Counted from the stretch's first letter, positions 18,312 through 28,012 are shown. The stretch: 64,000 bases of DNA from Leptospiraceae bacterium (GCA_026418015.1 JAOACE010000009.1:62001-126000); one strand, 5' to 3'. Notes: generated by a model not told the origin, from the letters alone. Numbers and translations: made by a program.

Positions 18312-19340
18312 CTAATCTAAAAACTTGAATATACCTGGCTTTTTAGGGAATAGTTCCTGAATTTTATAAGAAATTTGTTTTTCTGCATAATCATAACAAA
18401 CTCTTATGGCATTCTTGAATGCTTTCGCGTTCGACGAACCATGACCTATTAGACAAGCACCATTCACACCTAATAAGGGAGCACCACCATACTCAGAATA
18501 ATCCATACGTTTTCGAATTTCGTTCAAAACTGGTTTAAGAAAAAAAGCTCCTGTTTTTGCTAAGGGAGAATCTTCTATACCTTTAAGCAAAATGCGAAAA
18601 ATCGTAGAAGCCAATCCTTCGGTTGCTTTTAAGACGACATTTCCCACAAATCCATCACACACAACAACATCAGCATATCTCGGTGTTCCACCATATAGAT
18701 CTCTACCTTCTATATTACCTATAAAGTTGATGGGAAGTTTTGCTAATTGTTCCGCAGCTTGTACAGAAACAACATTTCCTTTTTTATTTTCTTCGCCGTT
18801 CGATAGAATAGCAACCCTTGGATTAGATATACCAAACATTTCTTTCGCATAAAGACTTCCCATCAGAGCAAATTGAACCAGCCACTCTGGTTTAGAATCT
18901 ACATTAGCTCCAGAATCCACTAAAATGGTAGTACCACCATCTTCGCGAGGAATAGGAGAGGCTATGCAGGGACGATGTACGCCAGGAATTCTTCCGATAT
19001 AAAATAAAGCAGCAGCCATACTTGCTCCTGTATTTCCGGGAGAAAAAAAACCAATTGCTTCGCCCTTTTTTACTAAATTCGCACAAACGACAACAGAAGC
19101 ATTTGTTCGCTCTTTTACCGCTTTTGAGGGAGATTCATCCATTCGAATTACATCAGTTGCATTTTCTACGATGATTAGATCTTTATCGTATTCGTATTTT
19201 TTTAATTCTCGTGTTAATATTTCTTCGTTTCCTACGAGTATAACGGGAATATTCCATTCTCTTACAGCCTGAACTGTTCCTTCTATTGCTGGACGAGGCC
19301 CCAAATCCCCACTCATCGCATCAACTGCTACGTAAAACAC
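18312..19340 (-). CDS. plsX: Phosphate acyltransferase PlsX
   Basis: Converts acyl-ACP to acyl phosphate for phosphatidic acid synthesis. Diagnostic segments are VAVDAMSGDLGP at the N-terminus, FFSPGNTGASMAAALF (about 98-113), SNGEENKKGN, and GVNGACLIGHGSS near the C-terminus. At 342 aa it has normal length. Translation starts at GTG (19338-19340). The predicted -10 ends only 7 bases upstream, suggesting a leaderless mRNA. rpmF, often next to plsX, is not adjacent here. Confidence 0.95.
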   Translation of the reverse strand: MFYVAVDAMSGDLGPRPAIEGTVQAVREWNIPVILVGNEEILTRELKKYEYDKDLIIVENATDVIRMDESPSKAVKERTNASVVVCANLVKKGEAIGFFSPGNTGASMAAALFYIGRIPGVHRPCIASPIPREDGGTTILVDSGANVDSKPEWLVQFALMGSLYAKEMFGISNPRVAILSNGEENKKGNVVSVQAAEQLAKLPINFIGNIEGRDLYGGTPRYADVVVCDGFVGNVVLKATEGLASTIFRILLKGIEDSPLAKTGAFFLKPVLNEIRKRMDYSEYGGAPLLGVNGACLIGHGSSNAKAFKNAIRVCYDYAEKQISYKIQELFPKKPGIFKFLD

Positions 19341-19347
19341 ATAAACG

Positions 19348-19375
19348 TTTATATATAAAAAAATTTATTTGTCAA
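19348..19375 (-). promoter_or_regulatory. Sigma70-type promoter of plsX, predicted leaderless
   Basis: On the - strand, TTGACA (19370-19375), a 16-bp spacer, then TATAAA (19348-19353). Transcription should begin about 7 bases on, essentially at the GTG start codon of plsX. Confidence 0.6.
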
Positions 19376-19514
19376 GATAATTCATCTAGTTATAAAGAAA
19401 ATTTTATAAAATAAAAAAAGCCAATTGAATTATTACAAAATCAAACTGCTTTAAATTAAAAGTTGCAATTATGCGATAGTATTCTTATTAAATTATTTTT
19501 TTTATAAATTTTTT

Positions 19515-21110
19515 TTAATGTCGAAAATGCCTCATTCCAGTAAACACCATTGCTATGCCAAAATGATTTGCAGTATCAATCACTTCTTGATCCCGAATAG
19601 AACCACCAGGTTGAATGATGGCTTTTGCCCCCACTTTGGCTGCAATTTCTACGCCATCTTTAAAAGGGAAAAATGCATCCGAAGCAACATAAGAATCTTT
19701 TAATGATATTCCCATTTTGATTGCTTTGTGAACAGCAAATTCGACAGAATCAACTCGACTCATCTGTCCAGCACCAATTGCTAAGGTTGCATTTTTACTT
19801 GTGAATATCACCGCATTGGATTTTACATATTTCACAACTCGCCAAGCGAATTCTAACCCTTCCCAATCTTCTTCGGTCGGTTGTTTTTGGGTTACCACTT
19901 TCCATTTTGATCTGTCGTTATAGGTATTATCCATATCTTGGTATAAATAACCATCTAATCCTACTCGAATCTCTTTTCTCGGATAAATCAATTTTTCTGG
20001 GTTTTTGTATTCTATAACTCTTATATTAGACTTTTGAGAAAAAACTTCCAATGCTTCATCAGTATATGATTTCGCGATCACACATTCCATAAATTGTTCC
20101 GTCATTTTGATGGCTAATTCTTTATCTACTGGACCATTTACAGCAATAATACCACCAAAAGCACTGATGGGATCACAATCGCGAGCAGATAGAAATGCTT
20201 CTAAAATTTTGTCTTCGCTTTTCGCATAAGCTGCACCTGATGGGTTCAAATGCTTTACAATCACAACACCATAATAAGGAAGAGAAACAGCACATTGCAT
20301 TGCAGCAGTTAAATCTAAGATATTATTAAAAGACAATTCTTTCCCTTGTAGTTGGTTAAAGCCCAAAGGATATTCTTTGTCTTTATAATATTCAAGTAAT
20401 GGTCGATAAAAGGCAGCTTGTTGATGAGGGTTTTCTCCATAGCGTAAAGATAAAACATTGATCAAAGGTATCGTGAGTATTTCGGGAAATTCCTCTTTAA
20501 GTTCGTGGTTAAAATAATCAGCAATCATAGCATCATAAGCAGAAGTAAGTCGAAATACTTTTGCTGCTAATTTTCTCGAAGTATGTTTAGAGATTTGTCC
20601 TTTTAATTCTTCTAGTTCAATCATGATCGGGAAATAATCCGATGGATCGCTTACAACAACTGTATGCATATAATTTTTCGCAGCAGATCTGAGCATTGAA
20701 GGTCCACCAATATCAATATTTTCGATGATGGTTTCGTGGATTTCTTCTTTATCTTTTTGAGAATTTTCTAATGCTAAACGGGTTTGTGCAAAGGGATATA
20801 GGTTCACTACAACCAAATCAATTTTGTTGATATTTAACGATTCTAATGTTTTAACATGGTCAGGATAATCTAATCGAGCCAAAAGACCTGCATGAATCAC
20901 AGGATGTAATGTTTTAACACGACCATCAAGTATTTCTGGAAAGTTGGTTACTTCTTCGATGGATTTCGCAGGAATATTGTTGTCTTTGAGTAATTTATAT
21001 GTACCACCAGTGGAAATGATTTCTACGTTGTATTTTAAAAGATGTTTTGCGAAATCAACAATCCCTTTTTTGTCAGAAACGGAAATTAAAGCACGTTTGA
21101 TTGTTATCAT
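19515..21110 (-). CDS. purH: Bifunctional AICAR transformylase / IMP cyclohydrolase PurH
   Basis: Last two steps of IMP synthesis. The N-terminal IMP cyclohydrolase (MGS-fold) domain has SVSDKKGIVDFA and STGGTYKLL. The C-terminal transformylase domain has RYGENPHQQAAFY and VKHLNPSGAA (the family often has NPCG; Ser replaces Cys here), and ends GSIRDQEVIDTAN. At 531 aa it is a full-length protein. purN lies 45 bases upstream on the same strand, so the two form a purine operon. Confidence 0.96.
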   Translation of the reverse strand: MITIKRALISVSDKKGIVDFAKHLLKYNVEIISTGGTYKLLKDNNIPAKSIEEVTNFPEILDGRVKTLHPVIHAGLLARLDYPDHVKTLESLNINKIDLVVVNLYPFAQTRLALENSQKDKEEIHETIIENIDIGGPSMLRSAAKNYMHTVVVSDPSDYFPIMIELEELKGQISKHTSRKLAAKVFRLTSAYDAMIADYFNHELKEEFPEILTIPLINVLSLRYGENPHQQAAFYRPLLEYYKDKEYPLGFNQLQGKELSFNNILDLTAAMQCAVSLPYYGVVIVKHLNPSGAAYAKSEDKILEAFLSARDCDPISAFGGIIAVNGPVDKELAIKMTEQFMECVIAKSYTDEALEVFSQKSNIRVIEYKNPEKLIYPRKEIRVGLDGYLYQDMDNTYNDRSKWKVVTQKQPTEEDWEGLEFAWRVVKYVKSNAVIFTSKNATLAIGAGQMSRVDSVEFAVHKAIKMGISLKDSYVASDAFFPFKDGVEIAAKVGAKAIIQPGGSIRDQEVIDTANHFGIAMVFTGMRHFRH

Positions 21111-21155
21111 CTATTCCGTTTTATTTTTTCAAATTACACTGAAAAGCACATTTTT

Positions 21156-21785
21156 TTATGAACTTTTTATCCTTACGATTTTTCGAGTTTTTGATGTATT
21201 ATATTCTATTACTAATTTATTTTCGCAGAATAACTTGATTGCTTTTATGTAGAGTTGGTGTTCTTCTTTGAGGATCAATTGAGTTATTTCTTCGACACTA
21301 GAACCCTCGGGAATCTCCACAGCTTTTTGTAAAATGATAGGTCCAGTATCTACCCCTTCGTCCATAAAATGAACTGTACAACCAGATACTTTAACACCAT
21401 ATTCATAAGCTTGTTTTTGAGCATTCATTCCAGGAAAAGCTGGTAAAAGCGAAGGATGTATATTCATGATTCTATCGGGAAAACTTCGGATAAATTCTGG
21501 TGGCAAAATTCGCATAAAACCTGCCCCTAAAATCAAATCTGGTTCAAAAGACTTTGCAGCTAAAAGTAAATCTTGATAAAAATCATCTTTGGTTGGATAA
21601 TTTTTAAAAGGAATCACTTTAACAGGCACTTGATATTTTTTTGCATGTTCTTCTGCACCTGTATTTTCTCTATCTGTGATTAAACCAACCATCTTTGCGT
21701 TAGGAATCTCGCCAGACTCTATCGCGTTTAAAATAGCTAAAAAATTACTACCACGTCCAGATGCTAATGCTAATAAACGATACAT
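21156..21785 (-). CDS. purN: Phosphoribosylglycinamide formyltransferase PurN
   Basis: Formylates GAR with 10-formyl-tetrahydrofolate. The N-terminus LLALASGRGSNFLAIL carries the phosphate loop. The active-site block is MNIHPSLLPAFPG, with catalytic Asn and His, followed by HFMDEGVDTGPIILQ with the catalytic Asp. It has 209 aa. It is first in the purN-purH operon. Repeat copy 2 begins about 215 bases upstream. Confidence 0.95.
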   Translation of the reverse strand: MYRLLALASGRGSNFLAILNAIESGEIPNAKMVGLITDRENTGAEEHAKKYQVPVKVIPFKNYPTKDDFYQDLLLAAKSFEPDLILGAGFMRILPPEFIRSFPDRIMNIHPSLLPAFPGMNAQKQAYEYGVKVSGCTVHFMDEGVDTGPIILQKAVEIPEGSSVEEITQLILKEEHQLYIKAIKLFCENKLVIEYNTSKTRKIVRIKSS

Positions 21786-22000
21786 AATACCATATTTTTG
21801 TATGTTATTTATTTTAAAAACAAAAAACCTAAAATTACTCTATAAATCTATTAATGATAAAAAAATTAAATAATTTTATAAATTATGATTATTTATTTTT
21901 ATGATTTTATATAACTGAGAAAGATTTTATTGAATCAAGATAAAAAATCTTAAATTTTGAATTATTACTCACAAATGCTAGAATTACGAAAAGAAAATTA

Positions 22001-22668
22001 TGTCAAATTCATTTTTTTTAAAGATTTATTTTTTCTATGATAGTTTTTTACCAAAATGAGATATTATTTAGTATGAGACAAGATAATTACTCTACAAAAT
22101 CCCTTCACCCCGTATGCATCAACCTCGAACCTCAACACTTAGCTTTTCTTTCTCTACTCGCTACATCCCGCTTTAACGGCAACCACTACCTCGCCATTTC
22201 CTTTCTTCTGAATAAATATCTTTTCTACCTCTATGAAATTCGAATCACTCCTTACAAAAAAACAGAAACCGCTAACTATCAGCCCAAAAACAAACTCTAC
22301 AAAAGAAAAACCATTCTGATGAATCCAGTCCTTTGGAGCAATCTCTTTGAACTACGGCACTTTATCGGCTACTCTATTAGTGCACTGATTCGCATCATAA
22401 TCGAATGGGAGATGCTCTCTTTGGGATACTACATAATTCCATTAATCCCTTTACCTAATCTAACACATGATGTTTCTTTATCGAATCAAGTAATCACAAC
22501 TAATAACTATCATTACAATAAGCAAGGATATCACTCAACAAGGGAAATTATTTGTAGTTTTTTGAATGAATTTGGTTGATGTTATATTATTTTTATAAAT
22601 ATTTATAAATATATAATATATTTTCTTTATATATTTTTTTTATTAATATCTCTTACCGAAAAAGTATT
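22001..22668 (+). repeat. Dispersed repeat unit, copy 2
   Basis: About 668 bp matching 4619-5285 and 33426-34093, with the same left edge TGTCAAATTC and right edge CCGAAAAAGTATT. The last bases overlap the stop codon of the NagZ-like gene on the other strand. The flank before the left edge (AATTA) differs from copies 1 and 3, which fixes that boundary. Confidence 0.9.
22037..22579 (+). CDS. DUF1564-like protein, copy 2
   Basis: Same 180-residue protein as at 4655 with 9 substitutions, for example Ser for Thr near residue 18, Arg for His in LLATSRFNGN and Tyr for Asp in SLGYYIIP. Many other differences are silent, and the frame is intact in all copies. This suggests the protein is, or was until recently, selected. 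The function is unknown and the family assignment is from memory. Confidence 0.72.
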   Translation: MIVFYQNEILFSMRQDNYSTKSLHPVCINLEPQHLAFLSLLATSRFNGNHYLAISFLLNKYLFYLYEIRITPYKKTETANYQPKNKLYKRKTILMNPVLWSNLFELRHFIGYSISALIRIIIEWEMLSLGYYIIPLIPLPNLTHDVSLSNQVITTNNYHYNKQGYHSTREIICSFLNEFG

Positions 22669-24430
22669 ATTTTTTTATTTCTTGATTTAATAATGGCATA
22701 AGATTAAGATTGGCTTTTGGTATTGGTTCGCGAAAAATCTTTCTTATAATTGCTCTTTGGGAATTCTTTGTTGGAGAAAACGAAGCAACAATAAATTGAT
22801 TTTCCTTTAGATAAATTTTTCCGAAGGGGTTTCCTAAATATAGTCCTATCAAAATCTTATAAGACTTTTCTTCTTGAGCAATTTTATTCCATTCTTCCAA
22901 ACTTTGGATTTCGTAGATAACAATATCATCCTTAAAAGATTTCTTTAAACGAAAAAATTCATTTTTATCGTAAATTTTGATTTGTTTTTGTTGTTCTTGT
23001 AATATTTGCAATTCTTCTTTAATGATTTCTGATTTTAAAAAGACGCTAATTGTTTCTTCTCCAAAAGAAAAAGAAAAATCTTTATACAATGCACGTATGC
23101 TATCATAAGAAATTTGATAGCTTATATCAGGATACAAACCGTTTAATTCTTCGTAGATTTCCTCCGAAAGTTGATTTTTAAAACCAAGCATCGTTTTATA
23201 ATATTTTAATTCTTCTTCTTTAAGAGAAAAAAATTCTTGTAATTCTTCGATGGTCCATAAACCCACATCCAATTTATAATACATTTGTTTTTTAAAAGAT
23301 TCATCTAATCTTTGTTTTGATAAAATATTATTATCATAACTTAATTTTAATTTTTTATAAATTTTATTTATATTATCATTTTGAGCTGTAAGTAGTATTA
23401 TATCTACTCCAGCATTTAAACTCATCAGAGAAGCTTCTTCGAGTTTATATTTATCCGAAACTGCCTTCATCTCCATCGCATCAGTAATTATTAAACCAGC
23501 AAAAGATAATTCTTTTTTTAACAATTCATCAACTATTTTTGGACTTAAGGTCGAAGGAAACTGTTCATCTATCAATGGATACAAGATATGAGCAATCATT
23601 ACCCCTTTTGCTCCTTTTCGGATTCCTTCGATAAAAGGGAAAAGTTCAAAATCTTTTAGTTCTTCTTTATTTTTAAGGATTACAGGTAAGTCCAAATGAC
23701 TATCTACTCTTGTATCGCCATGTCCAGGAAAATGTTTTAAGAACCCAATTCCATTGGTAAAATTCATTCCTTCGATATAAGAAACAACCATACGCGATAC
23801 TCTTTCTTTATCAGAACCAAAAGAACGCGTGTTGATGACAGGATTTTCTGGATTATTGTTGATATCTGCAACAGGCGCAAAGATGAAGTTGATTCCTAAC
23901 TGGGAAACTTCATATCCTGTAAAGAATCCCGATAACCATGCATATTCTGGTTTATCCGTCTGCCCAATAGCTAATGCAGAAGGAAATTCTGTTGTAAAAT
24001 CGATCCGATCAACTCTACCCCATTCCTGATCAATGCTAAAAAATAAAGGAATTTTACAATTTTTTTTTGAAATTTGTTGTAATTCATTTATAAATTTTAT
24101 TAACTGTTCTTTGGATTCAATGTTAGATTTAAAAAAAATGATTCCCCCAGGGCAAAAAGATTCGATTTGTTCAGAAATTCCTTTTTGAACATTTTTTCCA
24201 CTTACACCTGTATGAATCAACTGTCCCATTTTAATAGAATCATCCACTTGGTTCGAAATCTTTTCTACAAGCTGATTTAAAGTTTTATTCCAAAGGTTTT
24301 TATAAAAAATTTCCCAAAGAAAAATTTTGGTTTGAAGTTTCCAAGAAAGATGATGAATTGGATTATCTTCTGATTTTCTAACATTACAAAAAAATAACAA
24401 TAAAACGATCAAAAGTATTGATCTTTTCAT
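22667..24430 (-). CDS. Glycoside hydrolase family 3 lipoprotein (NagZ-like beta-N-acetylhexosaminidase)
   Basis: 587 aa. A lipoprotein signal (LLLFFC, Cys15) suggests an envelope location, unlike cytosolic NagZ. The GH3 domain (about 55-370) has GGIIFFKSN, SIDQEWGRVDR and the NagZ-specific loop KHFPGHGDTRVDSH with its catalytic His/Asp. The nucleophile Asp lies in LIITDAMEMKAV. About 200 extra C-terminal residues lack a motif I recognise. It likely trims N-acetylglucosamine from peptidoglycan or glycans. The stop codon overlaps the end of repeat copy 2. It lies 4 bases after the cyclase gene, so it is probably in a truD-cyclase-GH3 operon. Confidence 0.87.
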   Translation of the reverse strand: MKRSILLIVLLLFFCNVRKSEDNPIHHLSWKLQTKIFLWEIFYKNLWNKTLNQLVEKISNQVDDSIKMGQLIHTGVSGKNVQKGISEQIESFCPGGIIFFKSNIESKEQLIKFINELQQISKKNCKIPLFFSIDQEWGRVDRIDFTTEFPSALAIGQTDKPEYAWLSGFFTGYEVSQLGINFIFAPVADINNNPENPVINTRSFGSDKERVSRMVVSYIEGMNFTNGIGFLKHFPGHGDTRVDSHLDLPVILKNKEELKDFELFPFIEGIRKGAKGVMIAHILYPLIDEQFPSTLSPKIVDELLKKELSFAGLIITDAMEMKAVSDKYKLEEASLMSLNAGVDIILLTAQNDNINKIYKKLKLSYDNNILSKQRLDESFKKQMYYKLDVGLWTIEELQEFFSLKEEELKYYKTMLGFKNQLSEEIYEELNGLYPDISYQISYDSIRALYKDFSFSFGEETISVFLKSEIIKEELQILQEQQKQIKIYDKNEFFRLKKSFKDDIVIYEIQSLEEWNKIAQEEKSYKILIGLYLGNPFGKIYLKENQFIVASFSPTKNSQRAIIRKIFREPIPKANLNLMPLLNQEIKK

Positions 24431-24434
24431 AAAA

Positions 24435-25754
24435 TCACAATCCTATATTTAATTTATAATAGATTACTTCGGTTAATTTACCTTTAAATTTTCGTGGAGG
24501 CATTTCGATAAAACGAAAATCATTCTTTGTTAGATGATAAGTATTATCATCACATACAATTCCATCCGAAACTTGCATTAATCGGGCAGCAAAATTTACG
24601 TTTGTACCATGCATCGTATATTCACTTCTTACTTCGTTTCCCACAGTTCCACAAAAAACCTTACCAGTTGCAATTCCCATCTTTGATTGATAGCCGATTT
24701 TTTCTAATTCTTTTTGTAGCAAAATAGACGCAAGAATTGCTCTTTTCGGATCATCTTCATGGATTAATGGGGGTAGACCAAATGCTGTTAACACAACTGC
24801 ACCTTTATCGTCTACTCCAAAGCGATTGATGCTTCCTTCGTACTGGTAAACACAAGATTGAACAGTTCTCATGATTTCTTGGACTTTATCGATTTGAGAT
24901 AAACTCTTCATCCTATCGCTTCCCACTTTAATAAAAAGTATACTTACTTGCAAAAATTCCATATGCCAAGAATCAAACCCTTCTTCTATTCTTGTGATAA
25001 TCGCTCTTGGAACATAATTTTTCATGATAGGTAAGACAGAATCTTTTAGTTGATAATCCCTAAAATAAGGTCGATTTAATAGATGAACTCTTTCTTGTCG
25101 CGAAGGAACATTCAACTTAAATTTATTATTTTCCTTTTTTCCATATTGATATTTTTCTAATAATTGCCAAGCATATTGAGAAATCTTTATTTCTCCTGGA
25201 TTTGCCGATCTTTGTGCTCGTGCTGCTCGCGATAATGCCTCTCCGGATACAACAAATTCCCAACGATTAAAAGCTCCACCAACATGCATTGCATAAATTT
25301 TACCAGAAGAAATTCCTACCCTTACGGAAAGTTTAATATTTTCGCCTACATCAAACTGAAACAATCTATTCTGTATTTCTAATCCCGTTAATGCAGCGAT
25401 ATATAAATTTTCTACTAATTCTCTTTCGCTTTGGGGATCTTTTAGCTTCCATATTACAAACAATGCATCCCCTGCAAATTTAACAATATCTCCTCCTGCA
25501 TTCGTGATAATCCGAATTAATTGTTCTAAATAGATGGATAAAACATTCGAAATAATCTCTAAACCATTATAATATTGAGAAACTACCTTTTCTGTTAAGG
25601 TGCTGAATTCTACGATATCCACAAACAAAAAAGCAGTAATATATTCTTCCGAAAAAGGTTTTGATATTGGCTCTGGGTTTTTTTCCAGTCGTTCCAATAT
25701 CAAATTGGGTATATATTTTTTTAATTCCTGTTTTATATCCCTTTTGTGCATCAT
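24435..25754 (-). CDS. Class III nucleotide cyclase with two catalytic-type domains (soluble adenylyl cyclase-like)
   Basis: 439 aa with no membrane segment. Domain 1 has the metal Asp residues in FLFVDIVEFSTL (about 42-53) and GGDIVKFAGDALF (about 87-99). Domain 2 (about 265-435) has ILFIKVGSDRM, AFGLPPLIHEDDPKRAI, the Asn/Arg motif NVNFAARLM and RKFKGK. Tandem C1-C2 in one chain, with the phrase FGLPP...HEDDP.RA, resembles animal and bacterial soluble adenylyl cyclases, but the usual long ATPase/TPR C-terminus is missing. It probably makes cAMP. The start lies directly against the truD stop with no gap, implying coupling. Confidence 0.83.
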   Translation of the reverse strand: MMHKRDIKQELKKYIPNLILERLEKNPEPISKPFSEEYITAFLFVDIVEFSTLTEKVVSQYYNGLEIISNVLSIYLEQLIRIITNAGGDIVKFAGDALFVIWKLKDPQSERELVENLYIAALTGLEIQNRLFQFDVGENIKLSVRVGISSGKIYAMHVGGAFNRWEFVVSGEALSRAARAQRSANPGEIKISQYAWQLLEKYQYGKKENNKFKLNVPSRQERVHLLNRPYFRDYQLKDSVLPIMKNYVPRAIITRIEEGFDSWHMEFLQVSILFIKVGSDRMKSLSQIDKVQEIMRTVQSCVYQYEGSINRFGVDDKGAVVLTAFGLPPLIHEDDPKRAILASILLQKELEKIGYQSKMGIATGKVFCGTVGNEVRSEYTMHGTNVNFAARLMQVSDGIVCDDNTYHLTKNDFRFIEMPPRKFKGKLTEVIYYKLNIGL

Positions 25755-26978
25755 TCATATTCTTAATAATAATCTTTTTAAAAGCATTGTTGCATAAGCT
25801 CCCGAATGCAAAGAAAATTGCATCCGAATCATCTTTCTATTTTCATATTTATCGTCATTTTTTACTTCTAAGATCTGAAAATTTTTAGGAATTAATTTAA
25901 TTTTTCTAAAACCAATTGCTAACTTTTGATTTTTTATGTTAATGTTCAAATCGATGGGATCCTGATTTTTTAAGTAATTATTTCGAATGTAATCTAAGAC
26001 TTGATTAAAATAAGGATGATAAACCTTTTGTTCGTATATCTTGTGATGAATTAATGGAAATTCGTTAAAAGGCAATTTTTCGTCTTTGAGTAAAAATGCG
26101 AAATTTCCTACGCGAGTTTTAAAGTATAATACATTTTCTTCTTGAATATTTTGAGTAATCAAATTTGTAACACAATGATTCCAAATATATCCTTGCAAAA
26201 TAGAAAGCATAAAACGAACTTCTTCTGTGGGTAAAAAATTCAAACATTCTTCGAATAAATTTTTTTTCTCCGGATGTTCTATGATATACTTAAAGATGTT
26301 TTTTTCTAAATTAGTTTTTGATATGCTAAAACATTTCTGCCAATTCCCCCAATTCTTTTCTATTTCGTATTTTCTATCTTTTGCTTCTTTCGATTCTGTC
26401 GTAATGGTGTTTGTTAAATAGTTTTTGATAAAACCTTCATAATCTTTGGTTAACAAGAAAAAAGAAGGTATGCCACGATCATTCTTAAACGAAGAAAATC
26501 GTTGATCATCATAATAGTTGATAAAACCACTATTTTTGATAAATTCAACATTTTGATAAAATTTATCTAATTCTTTTTCTTGAACAGAACGAATCGTAAT
26601 GGTAAACTCATTTTCGATTATACTTCTTGTACTCATCGGAGTATTGGTAACACCAAGTAGTTTTAATTCTACTTTATCTTTATATACATCGGGCAATGTT
26701 AACATTTTTTTAGATGTGATGTATTGATAAGTTATTGCATAGCGATCCTTCTTTCCACCATATTGAATTTCTCTTAAAGGAATATTATTTTCCTTTGCAA
26801 TACGAATTAAAATATCCATAGTATTCCAATTCATCTTTTTTAACTCATACAAATAATATGTATCGTCCAATTTCTTAGATGGTGTAATGGGTGTTACTTC
26901 TAAAGAAATTTTTTCTTTAACGATAAAATCTTCTGGCAAAGTTTTTATTTTTCCTGCTAAAAAACCACTAAACTTCAT
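25755..26978 (-). CDS. truD: tRNA pseudouridine synthase TruD
   Basis: Makes pseudouridine 13 in tRNAs. Family motifs are LPEDFIVKE near the N-terminus, YGGKKDRYAITYQYIT (about 91-106) with the catalytic Asp in KDR, GFINYYDDQRFSS (about 152-164) and SGAYATMLLKRLL at the end. At 407 aa it is slightly longer than E. coli TruD. Its predicted promoter (26985-27013) puts the transcription start at about the ATG. It is first in an apparent operon with the cyclase and GH3 genes. Confidence 0.9.
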   Translation of the reverse strand: MKFSGFLAGKIKTLPEDFIVKEKISLEVTPITPSKKLDDTYYLYELKKMNWNTMDILIRIAKENNIPLREIQYGGKKDRYAITYQYITSKKMLTLPDVYKDKVELKLLGVTNTPMSTRSIIENEFTITIRSVQEKELDKFYQNVEFIKNSGFINYYDDQRFSSFKNDRGIPSFFLLTKDYEGFIKNYLTNTITTESKEAKDRKYEIEKNWGNWQKCFSISKTNLEKNIFKYIIEHPEKKNLFEECLNFLPTEEVRFMLSILQGYIWNHCVTNLITQNIQEENVLYFKTRVGNFAFLLKDEKLPFNEFPLIHHKIYEQKVYHPYFNQVLDYIRNNYLKNQDPIDLNINIKNQKLAIGFRKIKLIPKNFQILEVKNDDKYENRKMIRMQFSLHSGAYATMLLKRLLLRI

Positions 26979-26984
26979 TCTGTT

Positions 26985-27013
26985 TAAATATTTTTTTTGT
27001 ATTTCTATGACAA
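26985..27013 (-). promoter_or_regulatory. Sigma70-type promoter of the truD operon, predicted leaderless
   Basis: On the - strand, TTGTCA (27008-27013), a 17-bp spacer, then TATTTA (26985-26990). Only 6 bases separate the -10 from the truD ATG at 26978. Confidence 0.5.
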
Positions 27014-27042
27014 TTTTTATTTTATTAGTTTATCTAATTTTA

Positions 27043-27071
27043 TTGACAATTTAATATAAAACGATTTTAAT
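27043..27071 (+). promoter_or_regulatory. Sigma70-type promoter of the 27080 gene, predicted leaderless
   Basis: TTGACA (27043-27048), a 17-bp spacer, then TTTAAT (27066-27071). The expected start site, about 27078, lies 2 bases before the GTG at 27080. It is divergent from the truD promoter. Confidence 0.5.
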
Positions 27072-27079
27072 GTTATATT

Positions 27080-28012
27080 GTGTTTCCTATACAGGTTAAA
27101 CCCAAACTGATCGAAATTCTTTCGAAATATTTCAATAACGAAGAAATCGACACTATCGGTAAAGAAGTATTTACAAAATTTAATGCACATTTATTATCGG
27201 GACAACCATTTGGAATTATCCTGCCAACAGATATCGCGGCAAAAACACTTGTGGAATATGCAATCCAACAAAACAAACTAAAAGAACTAACAGAAACCAT
27301 CATCAATGTTATTATGAATCAAGGGGGAGGAATCATCTTCCGTAAGATTGAAGCAATAGAAATTCAGGATCTATTATCTCAATTGACCTCTTTTGGTTAT
27401 CATTACAAAAACAGTCACCTAATTTTTACAAACGAAAAAGATCAGTGGGGTTATTTAGAAGAAAATAAAGAATACTATTTTGCTTATCTATCGATTGATA
27501 TTGTTGGAAATTCGCAAATTCAGTTAAAGTACGATAAACCATTGATAGAAGATGTATATGGAAAACTTCTAAAATTAATTCGCGTATGGGTAGAATTTTA
27601 TGATGGCAAAATTTGGACATGGGCTGGTGATGGGGGTATCATCGCTTTTTATAAAGAAAACGTAGAAGAGAGAGCGGTATTTGCAGCATTTAAAATATTT
27701 TTCGAAGTTTTTTTGTTTAACTTAGATCCCCAGAGGAATAAATTTAACGAACCAATCAAATTAAGAATTGGAATCCATGCCGGACCAAGCATATATAAAG
27801 AAAACAAAGGAAATATTCTATCTGATTCAATTAATTTTGTTGCACATTTAGAAAAAAACTTTACACAATCAAATCATATATCCATATCAAAAACTGTGTA
27901 TGAAAAGATCAACCCTCGTTTGCAAAAGATATTTCGATCAAAAGGAATATTCGAAGATAAAGAATGTTTCGAAATTTCTTTAGATTTTCCTTTCAATGGG
28001 ACAACAGTATGA
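27080..28012 (+). CDS. Cyclase-fold protein with an N-terminal effector-type helical domain
   Basis: 310 aa from a GTG. Residues about 135-305 form a class III cyclase homology domain: metal Asp residues in LSIDIVGNS and WAGDGGIIAF, then LRIGIHAGP. The usual Asn-x3-Arg is NFVAH, so the transition-state Arg is His. With only one domain it would have to dimerise and may be catalytically weak or a pure sensor. The N-terminus (about 5-75) has GKEVFTKFNAHLLSGQPFG and TLVEYAIQQNKLKELTETI, reminiscent of death-like/effector-associated domains, which is speculative. The stop overlaps the DinB start (ATGA). Confidence 0.66.
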   Translation: MFPIQVKPKLIEILSKYFNNEEIDTIGKEVFTKFNAHLLSGQPFGIILPTDIAAKTLVEYAIQQNKLKELTETIINVIMNQGGGIIFRKIEAIEIQDLLSQLTSFGYHYKNSHLIFTNEKDQWGYLEENKEYYFAYLSIDIVGNSQIQLKYDKPLIEDVYGKLLKLIRVWVEFYDGKIWTWAGDGGIIAFYKENVEERAVFAAFKIFFEVFLFNLDPQRNKFNEPIKLRIGIHAGPSIYKENKGNILSDSINFVAHLEKNFTQSNHISISKTVYEKINPRLQKIFRSKGIFEDKECFEISLDFPFNGTTV

